NCBI GenBank assembly: GCA_026127925.1
Contig: JAJSLM010000008.1
Coordinates: forward strand, 1 to 49,589
DNA length: 49,589 nt
Origin: Thermoplasmatales archaeon
GTDB taxonomy: Archaea > Thermoplasmatota > Thermoplasmata > Thermoplasmatales > Thermoplasmataceae
Direction: 5' to 3'
Numbering within the stretch: position 1 is the stretch's first letter; each line of letters starts with the position of its first letter. This document shows, in pieces, positions 30,674-39,852 of the stretch. The position numbers were made by a program, and so were the translations under genes. The notes beneath the pieces are model-generated. The model saw only the letters and a list, made by a program, of their open reading frames with translations, did not search any database and was not told the origin of the DNA.

Positions 30674-32000
30674 AAACTCCCTCTGCGGATTCCTTTACTC
30701 CCTCAGATATAGTGGGGTGCGGATGTATGGTAAGTCCTATATCCATGGCGTTCAGTCCTGATTCAACGGCAAGTGACAATTCGCCCATTAGTTCAGAGGA
30801 ATGCGGTGCTACCACAGCTGCGCCGGACACATTGCCCTTCTCGTCGTGGTAGATCCTGTAAAAGCCCAGTGAACTGTTCATTCCCAGAGCCCTGCCATTC
30901 GCTGCAACAGGAAAGTAGCTGAAGTTGCCTTCAAGGTTCCCTGTATATGATATCTCCGGATCGGAGTAAATTACAAATGGCATTGCCCTGTAGTCAACGA
31001 TCGTATCTATGCCACATATATTGTCCGCAGCAACATCAGCATCATAGTACGCCTTATGCGCAAGCATCGGTCCACCGGAGACATCACCCACAGCGTAAAC
31101 ATTGCTGACGCTCGTCATCTTTCTGTTATCCGTCTTTATGAATCCGTGATCGAGCTCCAATCCCAGATTCTCAAGACCAAAACCTTCTGTGTTTGGTTTT
31201 CTGCCAACACTGAGAAGCACGTAGTCTGCCTGTAGTTTCTCCCCACTCTCAAGCGAAACCTCAAAGATCTGTCTCTTGGCTGCAGGCCCTTCCTGAGGTG
31301 CCTCATACTCTTCGTTCTTCTTAACGGACATCACCTTAGTGGAGACCCTTACATTGATACCAAGTTCCTTCAACTTTCTCTCAACCGGAACTGCAAGATC
31401 ATGGTTTACTCCAGGAAGTATAGTGTCCATTATTTCTACTATCGTAACGGAAGAACCGAGTTTTGCGAATGCAGTACCAAGTTCGATTCCTATGTATCCC
31501 GCTCCAATTATTACAAGATTCTTTGGTATCTCCTTCAGATCAAGGACGTCTCTGTTTCCCAGAGCTTCGTTCATGTTATCAAAAACGCTCTGTCTGGAGC
31601 CAGTTGCTATGACAAGATTTTCGCATTCATAGTCTTTCCCGTTGACTGATACCGTTTTCTTATCCTTTATTGTCGCGTCCCCCCTTACAATCTCAACCCC
31701 GTAGGATCTGCAAAGAATTTCCACCCCTCCGGTGAGTTTGTTGATCATGGACCATTTCCACTTCTGCCATTCTGGCATATCTATATTTATTCTGGCATCG
31801 ATTCCAGGCATTGAATGAAGGTAGGAAATAGAATGCGACAGTTCAATAAGCGCCTTGGATGGTATGCATCCGTAGTTGAGGCATTCCCCGCCAATCTTAT
31901 CCTTTTCAATAAGCAGGACTTTTCTGCCCTTCTGGCCTAATCTAAGGGCCGTAGCATATCCACCAGGCCCAGCTCCTATTATTATTGCGTCATAGACCAT
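30639..32000 (-). CDS. lpd: Dihydrolipoamide dehydrogenase (E3)
   Basis: 453 residues from ATG 32000. FAD motif AIIIGAGPGGYATALRLGQKG, redox-active GGECLNYGCIPSKAL, NAD-binding region LVIIGAGYIGIELGTAFAKL, and the C-terminal catalytic HPHPTISEG. It reoxidises lipoyl groups of the E2 core with NAD+. The fifth gene of the operon; E2 ends 4 nt upstream. Confidence 0.93.
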   Translation of the reverse strand: MVYDAIIIGAGPGGYATALRLGQKGRKVLLIEKDKIGGECLNYGCIPSKALIELSHSISYLHSMPGIDARINIDMPEWQKWKWSMINKLTGGVEILCRSYGVEIVRGDATIKDKKTVSVNGKDYECENLVIATGSRQSVFDNMNEALGNRDVLDLKEIPKNLVIIGAGYIGIELGTAFAKLGSSVTIVEIMDTILPGVNHDLAVPVERKLKELGINVRVSTKVMSVKKNEEYEAPQEGPAAKRQIFEVSLESGEKLQADYVLLSVGRKPNTEGFGLENLGLELDHGFIKTDNRKMTSVSNVYAVGDVSGGPMLAHKAYYDADVAADNICGIDTIVDYRAMPFVIYSDPEISYTGNLEGNFSYFPVAANGRALGMNSSLGFYRIYHDEKGNVSGAAVVAPHSSELMGELSLAVESGLNAMDIGLTIHPHPTISEGVKESAEGVYGKPLHFKPRS

Positions 32001-32004
32001 ATCA

Positions 32005-33225
32005 TCACTCCACAAAAAGCATGACCGGATTCTCAAGAATGTTCTTGACCCTCACGAGAAAACGGGTTCCCATAGCACCATCAATAAGCCTGTGGTCACA
32101 CGATAGCGATATGTATGTGGAGTACCTCTTTTCTCCACCAACTGTTTCTTCACTTACCTTATGCACACCTAGTATTGCGACTTCAGGGTAATTGATGATC
32201 GGAGTCGACATTAATCCACCTATAGTCCCAACGTTTGTTACAGTGAAAGTTGCATCCTGCACGTCCTGCAAAGAAAGAGTGTTGTTTCGGGCCTTTTCTG
32301 CCAGGTCACGAACTTCGCCAGAGATCTTGTTTATGCTCTTCCTATCCACGTTTTTCAAAACTGGAACAGTGAGTCCGTCAGGTGTATCAACTGCAACCCC
32401 AATATTATAGTATTTCTTCAGGGTATAATTCTTCTTACCTTCATTGTATATGGCGTTGATGTAAGGGAACTCCTTCAATGCAATTGCAGCGGCTTTAACG
32501 AAGAATGCGGTATATGTTACCTTGATCCCTGCAGCCCTGTAATCCTCAATCATTCCAGAAATCTTTGTAACGTCTGCAAGCTCCACGACGGTATAATGAG
32601 GAATCGTCTGCTTCGACTTTGTCATCTTGTCGAAGATGAGTCTCCTTAAGCCATGCATTTCCAGGATCTCTTCTTCTCCAACCAGAACAGGAGCTTCTAC
32701 CTTTGGTTTCTCTACATCCACAGGAACTTCTTTCTGGGTCTCGAGGGCTTTACTCTGGTTGTCAACAAATTTCCACAGATCATCCAGCGTTACCCTTCCG
32801 TTTTCACCAGAAGCAGGAACAAGGGCAAGATCTATATCATTCTCCCTCGCAATTCTTCTCACGGCAGGACTTGCTAGAACCCTTGTCTGTGTGGTCTCAT
32901 GGATATTTTGTTCCATAACCTTTGATGGTTCTTCCTTTTGTGTAATAGTTTGTTCTTTGGTCTCCTTTTCAGGCACTGATTCTGAAGTTTCTATCTCGAT
33001 TATTACATCTCCAACCTTGGCCATTTGCCCCTCTTTAAATTTTAGTTCCTTAACTATTCCGCTAACAGGGGATGGTATTTTTACAGTGACCTTGTCGGTC
33101 ATGACTTCGACCATGTCCTTTTCCTTCTCTATGCGGTCTCCGGGTTTGACATCCCACTTCACTATCTCCCCCTCAGAAATGCCCTCGCCAATATCTGGAA
33201 GCTTAAACTCAAACACTTCAATCAC
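32005..33225 (-). CDS. Dihydrolipoamide acyltransferase (E2) of 2-oxoacid dehydrogenase
   Basis: 406 residues. N-terminal lipoyl domain with the modified lysine in VMTDKVTVKIPSP; a variable linker; the peripheral subunit-binding domain (ASPAVRRIARENDIDLALVP, GRVTLDDLW); and the acyltransferase domain ending in SCDHRLIDG, which holds the catalytic His and Asp. It forms the multimeric core. In Thermoplasma acidophilum the corresponding complex was shown to prefer branched-chain 2-oxoacids and to use pyruvate; the substrate range here is an inference from that. Confidence 0.92.
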   Translation of the reverse strand: MIEVFEFKLPDIGEGISEGEIVKWDVKPGDRIEKEKDMVEVMTDKVTVKIPSPVSGIVKELKFKEGQMAKVGDVIIEIETSESVPEKETKEQTITQKEEPSKVMEQNIHETTQTRVLASPAVRRIARENDIDLALVPASGENGRVTLDDLWKFVDNQSKALETQKEVPVDVEKPKVEAPVLVGEEEILEMHGLRRLIFDKMTKSKQTIPHYTVVELADVTKISGMIEDYRAAGIKVTYTAFFVKAAAIALKEFPYINAIYNEGKKNYTLKKYYNIGVAVDTPDGLTVPVLKNVDRKSINKISGEVRDLAEKARNNTLSLQDVQDATFTVTNVGTIGGLMSTPIINYPEVAILGVHKVSEETVGGEKRYSTYISLSCDHRLIDGAMGTRFLVRVKNILENPVMLFVE

Positions 33226-34190
33226 CTGTATTCCATCAGCTTGCTCGATGCATTGAGAATCCTTCTCTCATCAGGGAAATAAAGATCCTCTAACCGGTAT
33301 GGGAACGGCGTGTCCAGTCCTGTTACTCTTAGGATAGGTGCGTAAAGATATTCAATGGCCCTCTCAGATATAAGTGCAGATATCTCTGCGCCCATGCCCA
33401 GTGTTCTGGGAGCTTCATGGACAATCATCACTCGGCCGGTCTTCTTTGCTGTTTTCACTATAGAATCGACGTCGAGGGGGGAGAGAGTCCGGAGATCGAG
33501 TACATCCGCATCCAGGCTGTTATTTTCAACAGTTTTCTTTACTACGGGCACCATCGATCCGTAAGTTATGATAGAAAGACTATCTCCTTCGTGTATCAGG
33601 CTGGCTTTTCCTATAGCAACATCAAATCTTTCATCCGGGACTTCTATTTTCTCAGAACGGTACAATTTTTTTGGTTCAAGGAAAATGACAGGATCGCCGT
33701 AACCTATCGAGGAGAACAGCAACCCGGCAGCGTCCAGAGGATTTGATGGCATTACAACCGTCAAGCCTGCAGTGTGAACAAAATATGATTCACCACTTTG
33801 TGAATGATAAAGCCCACCTTTTATCCCGCCACCAACTGCGGTCCTGAGGACTAGAGGTACAGTTACAGTGCCGCCAGTTCGGTACCTCATCTTCGCCATC
33901 TGATTTATTATCTGATCCATCGAAGTGAAAATAAAATCCTGGAACTGAATCTCCGGGATCGGCTTAAGACCAGAAACGGCCATACCTATGGCTGCCCCAA
34001 CTATGCCAAGTTCATTCAACGGGGTATCGATTACCCTCTGTTCTCCAAATTTGGCCTGCAATCCATCAGTGACTCTGAAGACTCCACCATCTTTTCCGAT
34101 ATCCTCCCCAAGGAGAATGACGGAATCATCTTCCGACATAGAAAAGTCAAGGGTATGATTTATCGCCTGCACCATGTTCATGATACTCAT
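33222..34190 (-). CDS. 2-oxoacid dehydrogenase E1 beta subunit
   Basis: 322 residues. Transketolase-type pyrimidine domain (LGEDIGKDGGVFRVTDGL, GVVGAAIG-like GIVGAAIGMAVSG, EIQFQDFIF) and C-terminal transketolase domain (DLRTLSPLDVDSIV, EAPRTLGMGAEISA). It forms with E1 alpha the ThDP-dependent decarboxylase. It overlaps E2 and E1 alpha by 4 nt each, a sign of translational coupling. Confidence 0.93.
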   Translation of the reverse strand: MSIMNMVQAINHTLDFSMSEDDSVILLGEDIGKDGGVFRVTDGLQAKFGEQRVIDTPLNELGIVGAAIGMAVSGLKPIPEIQFQDFIFTSMDQIINQMAKMRYRTGGTVTVPLVLRTAVGGGIKGGLYHSQSGESYFVHTAGLTVVMPSNPLDAAGLLFSSIGYGDPVIFLEPKKLYRSEKIEVPDERFDVAIGKASLIHEGDSLSIITYGSMVPVVKKTVENNSLDADVLDLRTLSPLDVDSIVKTAKKTGRVMIVHEAPRTLGMGAEISALISERAIEYLYAPILRVTGLDTPFPYRLEDLYFPDERRILNASSKLMEYR

Positions 34191-35200
34191 CTGTACTCAT
34201 CCTCCTCTTCATTCAGCACCCATGTTCTCTCTTTGTAAACATCATCAAACATGGTCGATCTATCCGGTGGAGGTATCTTCTCCTGTTCCTCGAATTTTTC
34301 GTTAATAATTTTTTCGCTTTCCGCCCTTATATTCGCAATCATCTGATCGTTCAGATAGCCATGCTCTTTTAGTATCTTTTCGGTAGCAACTATCGGGTCC
34401 TTCTCGGAACCTTCGGCCACAATATCTGTCTGGTATTTCTTCGGATCGTCAGAAGTTGAATGCGCGCCCATCCTGTAACACCTGACCTCAAGCAACACAG
34501 GTCCTAGACCAGATTTTATGTGCTGCACAGCTTCCTGAGCAACCTTGTACACTTCCATAATATTATTTCCGTCGGCCTTCAGACCAAGCATGCCATAGGC
34601 CTCAGCCTTCTTCCAGATCTCGACCTTTGTCTGTTTTTCAACGGGCAAAGAAATTGCCCATCCGTTATTCTCGCAGAAGAAAAGTACCGGGAGGTTGAGA
34701 TCTGCCGCCAGGTTTAAAGAAGCATGAAAATCAGATGTCGATGATCCCCCATCTCCGAAGGAAGCCTCAACAATTCCACTTTTATTCCTGTATTTCTTGG
34801 CAAAAGCTGACCCGACTGCAAGTGGCAAATTTGACCCTACTGGGCTCGGAATCGACATGAAATTGTAATCAGCAGCAAGCAGATGTATTGGCATCTGCCT
34901 TCCCTTTGCTATGTCATCGCGGTTGCCGAACAGTTGATTCAATATGAGTTCTAATGGAACTCCCCTGTGGATCATCATGGGTAAGTCCCTGTAATACTCG
35001 TAGAATAGTGTGTCTTCGTCCAGAGCCATCGAGAGTCCTATTTGTGCTGCCTCCTGCCCAGAGCTCTGCATGAAAAAACCTATCCTTCCCTGCCTCTGTG
35101 CTGCCATTGCCTTCTTCTCCAGCGCCCTGTATAATACCATTGCGCTGTAGCCTCTAATAAATTTCTGTTTTTCATCCGTATCATTAATTACTTCTGTCAT
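34187..35200 (-). CDS. 2-oxoacid dehydrogenase E1 alpha subunit
   Basis: 337 residues from ATG 35200, supported by AGGAGG about 9 nt upstream. ThDP-binding motif region GDGGSSTSDFHASLNLAADLNLPVLFFCENNGWAIS, with the typical GDG...NN spacing, and the loop RMGAHSTSDDPKKY, which carries the serines that are phosphorylated in eukaryotic homologues. Sequence features resemble the branched-chain type more than the mitochondrial pyruvate type. Overlaps the end of lipA by 17 nt. Confidence 0.92.
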   Translation of the reverse strand: MTEVINDTDEKQKFIRGYSAMVLYRALEKKAMAAQRQGRIGFFMQSSGQEAAQIGLSMALDEDTLFYEYYRDLPMMIHRGVPLELILNQLFGNRDDIAKGRQMPIHLLAADYNFMSIPSPVGSNLPLAVGSAFAKKYRNKSGIVEASFGDGGSSTSDFHASLNLAADLNLPVLFFCENNGWAISLPVEKQTKVEIWKKAEAYGMLGLKADGNNIMEVYKVAQEAVQHIKSGLGPVLLEVRCYRMGAHSTSDDPKKYQTDIVAEGSEKDPIVATEKILKEHGYLNDQMIANIRAESEKIINEKFEEQEKIPPPDRSTMFDDVYKERTWVLNEEEDEYR

Positions 35201-36068
35201 TGATTTCCAACCTCCTGACATAAGCCTCCGCAGCCCTGTATGAGGTTCTTACCAGAGGGCCAGAAGCCACAAAAGAGAACCCAAGTGCGTAGGCAATTTT
35301 CTCAAACTTTTTGAATCGCTCCATAGGAGAATATTCAAAAACCGCAAGTTGTTTTTTAGATGGTCTCAAATATTGACCTATTGTCACAATATCAACTCCA
35401 GCATTCCTCAAATCTGCAAGCGTATCCTCCACTTCATCATCAGATTCTCCAAGGCCAAGCATTATGGACGACTTGGTGATCTGTTTACTGTTGATGGATT
35501 TTACGTATCTCAGGACAAAAAGAGACTGATCGTATGTTGCCCTGGGGTCCCTAACCGAAGGCGTCAAACGCCTGGTGGTTTCAACATTGTGTGCTATGAC
35601 ATCTGGGTGTTCCGAGATTATCCTGTTTAAAAATTCAGTGTTTCCACGAAAATCCGGAATTAAGACTTCAACCTTAACCCCTGTTTTCTTTACGGAAGAT
35701 ATCACGGCAGCAAATTGAGCACTCCCCTGATCTGGAAGATCATCCCGGTCTACTGAAGTAATGACTGCATAATCCAAGCCCATAATTCTGACAGCTTCTG
35801 CGACCTTCTCAGGTTCTTCTGTATCGAGAGGCTTCATTCCACCGTGGGTTACGGAACAGAACCTACACCCTCTGGAGCAGTTGCCGCCGAGGATCATGAA
35901 CGTAGCAGTCCCAGCTCCCCAGCATTCGGCAATGTTCGGGCACCTTGCTTCTTCACAGACAGTATAAAGCGTACGAGACCTCAGTGTACTCTTTATACTG
36001 GCATATCTCTCACCAGATGGGAGGCTAACCTTAGCATATTCCGGAATCACCTTTCCTAATCTCTTCAA
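35184..36068 (-). CDS. lipA: Lipoyl synthase
   Basis: 294 residues. The auxiliary cluster motif CEEARCPNIAEC and the radical-SAM motif CSRGCRFC are both present, with the GGGT-like ILGGNC lead and the C-terminal RTSYRAAE, whose arginine-serine region binds the auxiliary cluster. Inserts two sulfurs into octanoyl-E2. First gene of the complex operon, so lipoylation and the complex are co-expressed. Together with lipB it implies de novo lipoate formation rather than salvage by LplA. Confidence 0.94.
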   Translation of the reverse strand: MKRLGKVIPEYAKVSLPSGERYASIKSTLRSRTLYTVCEEARCPNIAECWGAGTATFMILGGNCSRGCRFCSVTHGGMKPLDTEEPEKVAEAVRIMGLDYAVITSVDRDDLPDQGSAQFAAVISSVKKTGVKVEVLIPDFRGNTEFLNRIISEHPDVIAHNVETTRRLTPSVRDPRATYDQSLFVLRYVKSINSKQITKSSIMLGLGESDDEVEDTLADLRNAGVDIVTIGQYLRPSKKQLAVFEYSPMERFKKFEKIAYALGFSFVASGPLVRTSYRAAEAYVRRLEINDRSN

Positions 36069-36089
36069 TATATTCTAATGTATCGTCAC

Positions 36090-37145
36090 TTATTTTTTAC
36101 GGGAAAGTTTTAAGCAAGCCTCTAAAATTCGGTCTCTAGGACCATTGTATTTTATACCAGTATAGGAAAATCTTGTTCTTCTCGATTCGATACCGAACTC
36201 CATCATCAGATATGCCATTACATCGTCTATCTTTGGTACATCTTTATGGAGATAACTCGCGACATCGCTTAATTCATAAAATAAGGGCATAATATTCTCG
36301 TATTCGGCTTCTCTTATTAATTCTATAGCATCACTGTTAACGTAATTTTCTACTATCTCGACTTCAGGCTTTACTGAGGAAATGTTCCCAAGCCATATTG
36401 GTCCTTCATCGATGTCATCGTAAAAATCCAGTAAATTCTTATTTTTGTTGTACATTGAAATTTGACCAAGTGTCCTGTCCGAAATAGATGCGCCTTTCTT
36501 CACCTGTACAATAACTCTGTAATAATGGGAATTCCAGAAAGATATTATCGGTGTTATGGCCTTGTCCTGTGCAGCAGCCCTTTTTGCTATAAATGCAATC
36601 AACAACCTTACACCCTTCTCGTGCCTGAGTCTGTCATTTATGATATGTGCCCCGTATCTCCTTAAGGTCTTCTTCTGAACCGACCCAGTAAGGGAAGACA
36701 GGTCTGTTGCAGTAAATCCTATATACCCCCCGTTCGTAGCATAGTTCAGCGACACGTCTACGTATGGCACAATGCTTCCATACGGATCAACATCTATAAA
36801 ATCGAAGAACTGAGAGGATACAACGCTCTCAAACCGGCCGTTGATGACTTCAACAGATGCACTGTTGCGCTTTACGTTTTCCTCTATGATACTGATCGAT
36901 TCTCTGTTGATATCTGAAACAACCGAATCTATGGAAAGCTCAAGCGCAGTCCTGATTGCTCTTATTCCGGTACCACCAAAACCATCAAGATATCGTCTTG
37001 GTTTAAGGACAGACAATAATGCCAGGGTGATATCTCTATTCAATCTCTGTTCGGCATTGTAAAATCCAGGACCTTTGACTCCTGGGCCCATGGAAGTTGT
37101 ATCGCTGGAAGAATAGACGCTTGCCAATCCTTCCTTTACGATCAC
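36090..37145 (-). CDS. trm1: tRNA (guanine-26-N2) dimethyltransferase
   Basis: 351 residues from GTG 37145. The family start region FYNAEQRLNRDITLALLS, the SAM motif DGFGGTGIRAIRTALE and the catalytic FIDVDPYGS (DPYG of Trm1) are visible. C-terminal part has the archaeal Trm1 arrangement (PIWLGNISS). It makes m2,2G26 in tRNA. It overlaps the upstream NTPase gene in a GTGA junction and leaves 22 nt to lipA downstream. Confidence 0.92.
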   Translation of the reverse strand: MIVKEGLASVYSSSDTTSMGPGVKGPGFYNAEQRLNRDITLALLSVLKPRRYLDGFGGTGIRAIRTALELSIDSVVSDINRESISIIEENVKRNSASVEVINGRFESVVSSQFFDFIDVDPYGSIVPYVDVSLNYATNGGYIGFTATDLSSLTGSVQKKTLRRYGAHIINDRLRHEKGVRLLIAFIAKRAAAQDKAITPIISFWNSHYYRVIVQVKKGASISDRTLGQISMYNKNKNLLDFYDDIDEGPIWLGNISSVKPEVEIVENYVNSDAIELIREAEYENIMPLFYELSDVASYLHKDVPKIDDVMAYLMMEFGIESRRTRFSYTGIKYNGPRDRILEACLKLSRKK

Positions 37146-37687
37146 GTAACGCCCTCTTCTCCTTTCAATACCTTAAGAACCTTGAACGGAAGTATGTTCC
37201 TGTTTATTGGCGTTATGTCGAATACTCTTATCCCCTCCAGGCTTCGAATCTCCTGAAGGACTGGATTCCTTGATTTCTTGTGTAATGTGACTATGAGTGG
37301 TTTCTCAGATTTCAGCGTTGTCTGAATTTCGCTTCTAATGGTTTTTGTTGTATTCTCAAGTTTTCCTATCTCGTCTATTATTATCACGTCCGCTTCTTCA
37401 CGAGCCTTTTTAAGGCTCGGTATAAGAATCTCTTCAAGAAGCCTGGTATCGACTCCGAGTTTATCTATCTTGACTCTTGAGACTATCGTGGCCTGCGCAA
37501 ACACAATTCTCTTCTTCGTGTTTATGTCGAAAAGAGAATAGCCATACAGTTTGTTATTCTCTACAATTTCCGAAACTAAAACTCCCTGTACAATCTTTCC
37601 GTCCTTTTGAAGCATGTCTATGATCTTTGACACGGCCTCCGCTTTTATAGAACCAACGGGCCCAGTTATTCCTACCTTTACTGCCAT
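37142..37687 (-). CDS. THEP1-type nucleoside-triphosphatase with degenerate P-loop
   Basis: 181 residues, matching the THEP1 family in VGITGPVGSIKAEAVSKII, FAQATIVSR and the Walker B segment DVIIIDEIGKLE, ending in HKKSRNPVLQEI. The P-loop normally reads GPPGVGKTT; here the glycine and threonine of the GKT are replaced (GSIKA). The lysine is kept, so some nucleotide binding may remain. Known THEP1 proteins hydrolyse NTPs with unclear cellular roles. It lies between Trm1 and MptD and is co-transcribed. Confidence 0.75.
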   Translation of the reverse strand: MAVKVGITGPVGSIKAEAVSKIIDMLQKDGKIVQGVLVSEIVENNKLYGYSLFDINTKKRIVFAQATIVSRVKIDKLGVDTRLLEEILIPSLKKAREEADVIIIDEIGKLENTTKTIRSEIQTTLKSEKPLIVTLHKKSRNPVLQEIRSLEGIRVFDITPINRNILPFKVLKVLKGEEGVT

Positions 37688-37695
37688 TGCTATCC

Positions 37696-38058
37696 TTAAT
37701 CCTCCACGTACATTAATGGATAGTCCATTTCCGGGACGTAGCGTAATCTAGCCCTTATTTCCTCATTCTTGTATTTCACTTTGAGAGAGACATCAAGCAT
37801 GTTCCCGGTTAATGTTATGTACTTGTACAGACCCTTGTGTTTGTTTATCATGTTCTTGTCGATTCTGACCGTAGCTTTCTCTACGAACGGTTGAACACTT
37901 ATGCTCTCTTCTATGGCCTTTTCCAGAGATTCGACGTTGGTAAGGTTCAAAGGTGCACCGATGTATTGGTGATAAACCGTTCCAAGTTTTACGCCAGCTT
38001 CGAATATTGCTCTCTCTCTGTCCGAACAGTGAAAAAATTTACTAGCAGGATCGCGCAT
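37696..38058 (-). CDS. mptD: Archaeal dihydroneopterin aldolase (MptD-like)
   Basis: 120 residues. FFHCSDRERAIFEAGVKLGTVYHQYIGAP is typical of the archaeal MptD family, with the late motif YPLMYVED. In methanogens MptD cleaves 7,8-dihydroneopterin in methanopterin synthesis; in a Thermoplasmatales archaeon it would supply tetrahydropterin or folate-type cofactors. First gene of the unit with THEP1 and Trm1. Confidence 0.75.
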   Translation of the reverse strand: MRDPASKFFHCSDRERAIFEAGVKLGTVYHQYIGAPLNLTNVESLEKAIEESISVQPFVEKATVRIDKNMINKHKGLYKYITLTGNMLDVSLKVKYKNEEIRARLRYVPEMDYPLMYVED

Positions 38059-38215
38059 ACTTCACCGTGATTACATAAAAATGCTTAAATGTTTTTGAGT
38101 GCGTTTTTCAACATTAATGCAAATAACGAAGAAAAAGTCCCAGATTCCGAACACTTTTATATTCTGTCAAGGATCGATATAATGAAATAGATGATTTTGA
38201 TAGTCCTTTCAGTAC

Positions 38216-38455
38216 ATGAACAATGACATTGAAACTTCAACAAGGCTCAGTTCGATGAAGAATCACTTCTGGGGTAGATTCATGGGATTTGGATTATTAG
38301 CAATAGGTGTGGCATTCTATCTCTACTGGTCGATTCTGTATAACACGTGGGCCGATGTTGGGGTAACGAGTTTTGTGATCGTTCTTATTGTCTTCGGTAT
38401 TTTGGAGCTTCTTCTCGTACAGGCAAAGATTTCAGAAGAAAACGCAGAGCATTAA
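38216..38455 (+). CDS. Small two-helix membrane protein
   Basis: 79 residues, two hydrophobic segments (about 20-41 FMGFGLLAIGVAFYLYWSIL and about 47-68) with the C-terminus charged. Family not recognised. It converges with the VirB4-like gene, overlapping its stop by 4 nt. Its shape recalls the small membrane partners of archaeal DNA-import machines, but the opposite strand argues against being part of that operon. Confidence 0.6.
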   Translation: MNNDIETSTRLSSMKNHFWGRFMGFGLLAIGVAFYLYWSILYNTWADVGVTSFVIVLIVFGILELLLVQAKISEENAEH

Positions 38456-39852
38456 GAAGACAATATTCTCCTTTCCTCAGAAGTTGATAGGACCCTTATC
38501 TTTTTAACATCTTTTCCACTGGACAATACGCATTCGGAAAAAGAATCCGTTTTTCCTCCGAGAAGGGAATGTACAGGGGCAAAATCAAAATCTTCCAGTT
38601 TCAGGACAGTGTTATGTTCAGTCCTCATGCTCCTTGTCCTGAATACAAAAATTCTGTTGCTGTTATAGGCTATCGAGGCGAGCTCCGGCCTTAGGAAATC
38701 ATCTACATTCTGCGATATATCCACAATCGATGCGTTATAATGCCTTGAGTGTCTGACCATGGAATTCAGTGCATTGAATCCTGCAGGCATCGACGTGATG
38801 ATATGGCACTCGTCGAATATGAGCATCTTCTTCTCGTTTCCAGCAGCCATAAATTGGTTGGCAAGTTTGAGCATTGATGTTATTGCGCGTTCGTTAAAAT
38901 CAACCCCATCTGATGGCCTAACAATAACAACATCCTGATCGCCGGACAAATTTCCCTTTGATTCATCATTCCAAAATCCATTATGGTCTATAGATGGAAG
39001 GATTTTACCCTCTGCGTCTATATACAGAAAGATAGCCTTTCCACCAAATATCTTGGAGGGATATTCATTTAGAGGATCGAATATGAAAAACTTTTCACAT
39101 ACGTGTTTTGTCATCAGTCTGTGAATCAGGAGTTTAACAAGAAACGATTTGCCAGATCCAGTTTCTCCAATAATAAGCATGTTGTGTGAGTTCTCGATGA
39201 AAGGATCTATGTACACCGGTTTCTCATTAATGTCATCGATTCCAACAAGAATGCCTTGAGGAAGAATTTTTGGTGTAAAGTATATCGGGATGATGCTTGA
39301 TAAGGACTTGGAATTCAACAGGTATTTCCCGCCCTTGGAGATGGGTAGAGGGTAATGGCGATTTGAAACGAGTCTGCCTGTATCATTTTTGATTTCCATC
39401 CCCAGATACCCTAATGTTTCGGAAAGGCGATCAAAACGGTCCTTAAGCTCAACAGGATGTTCAGAGGTTATCTTGATATGCATAGATGCGTTGAACAATT
39501 TCGAATTTTCAGCATCGAGTTCTTGAAGGATTCTCTCAGCATCTTCTACCTGTTTCATCAGGGTGGATTTCTCGCCATTCTTCTGATTAATTGAAGTGTG
39601 AAATTCAGTTTTCCGTTCGGCTATGATCTTCTTTATCATCTTTCTCTGAAGATTAGGATTCAGCTTTCGTATACTGAACGCTAACGTTATTGGGAAATCC
39701 AGACTCTCAATCATATTTATGTAATACGGACCAAACTCGTAATCCGCATCATATAGTACGCCGTCTGTCGAGTTTCTGTTTGTCTCAATATATTTTTTCT
39801 TTAACTTGAAATCTATTTTTAATGTCCTTTTCATTGGATCGTACCTAACCAA
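38452..39852 (-). CDS. VirB4/HerA-like ATPase of a type IV secretion-type system
   Basis: 466 residues. The C-terminal RecA-like domain carries Walker A GETGSGKS (229-236), Walker B MLIFDE (343-348) and the QNVDDF segment with a glutamine sensor (about 381), all in the VirB4/TraC/CedB arrangement. The N-terminal 200 residues look like the VirB4 N-domain (FPITLAFSIRKLNPNLQRKM). It is the energy source of the machine encoded by the upstream genes 41894-39845 and is the last gene of that unit; its start overlaps the previous gene by 8 nt. It lacks bacterial VirB4's long insertions. CedB, the Sulfolobales DNA importer ATPase, is the nearest functional analogy. Confidence 0.82.
   Translation of the reverse strand: MVRYDPMKRTLKIDFKLKKKYIETNRNSTDGVLYDADYEFGPYYINMIESLDFPITLAFSIRKLNPNLQRKMIKKIIAERKTEFHTSINQKNGEKSTLMKQVEDAERILQELDAENSKLFNASMHIKITSEHPVELKDRFDRLSETLGYLGMEIKNDTGRLVSNRHYPLPISKGGKYLLNSKSLSSIIPIYFTPKILPQGILVGIDDINEKPVYIDPFIENSHNMLIIGETGSGKSFLVKLLIHRLMTKHVCEKFFIFDPLNEYPSKIFGGKAIFLYIDAEGKILPSIDHNGFWNDESKGNLSGDQDVVIVRPSDGVDFNERAITSMLKLANQFMAAGNEKKMLIFDECHIITSMPAGFNALNSMVRHSRHYNASIVDISQNVDDFLRPELASIAYNSNRIFVFRTRSMRTEHNTVLKLEDFDFAPVHSLLGGKTDSFSECVLSSGKDVKKIRVLSTSEERRILSS

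Noticed and set aside
38216-38455. Small two-helix membrane protein as a CedA2-like part of the T4SS-like machine
   Set aside because: It is on the opposite strand and convergent with the operon, and lacks the basic inter-helix loop; the link is too weak.
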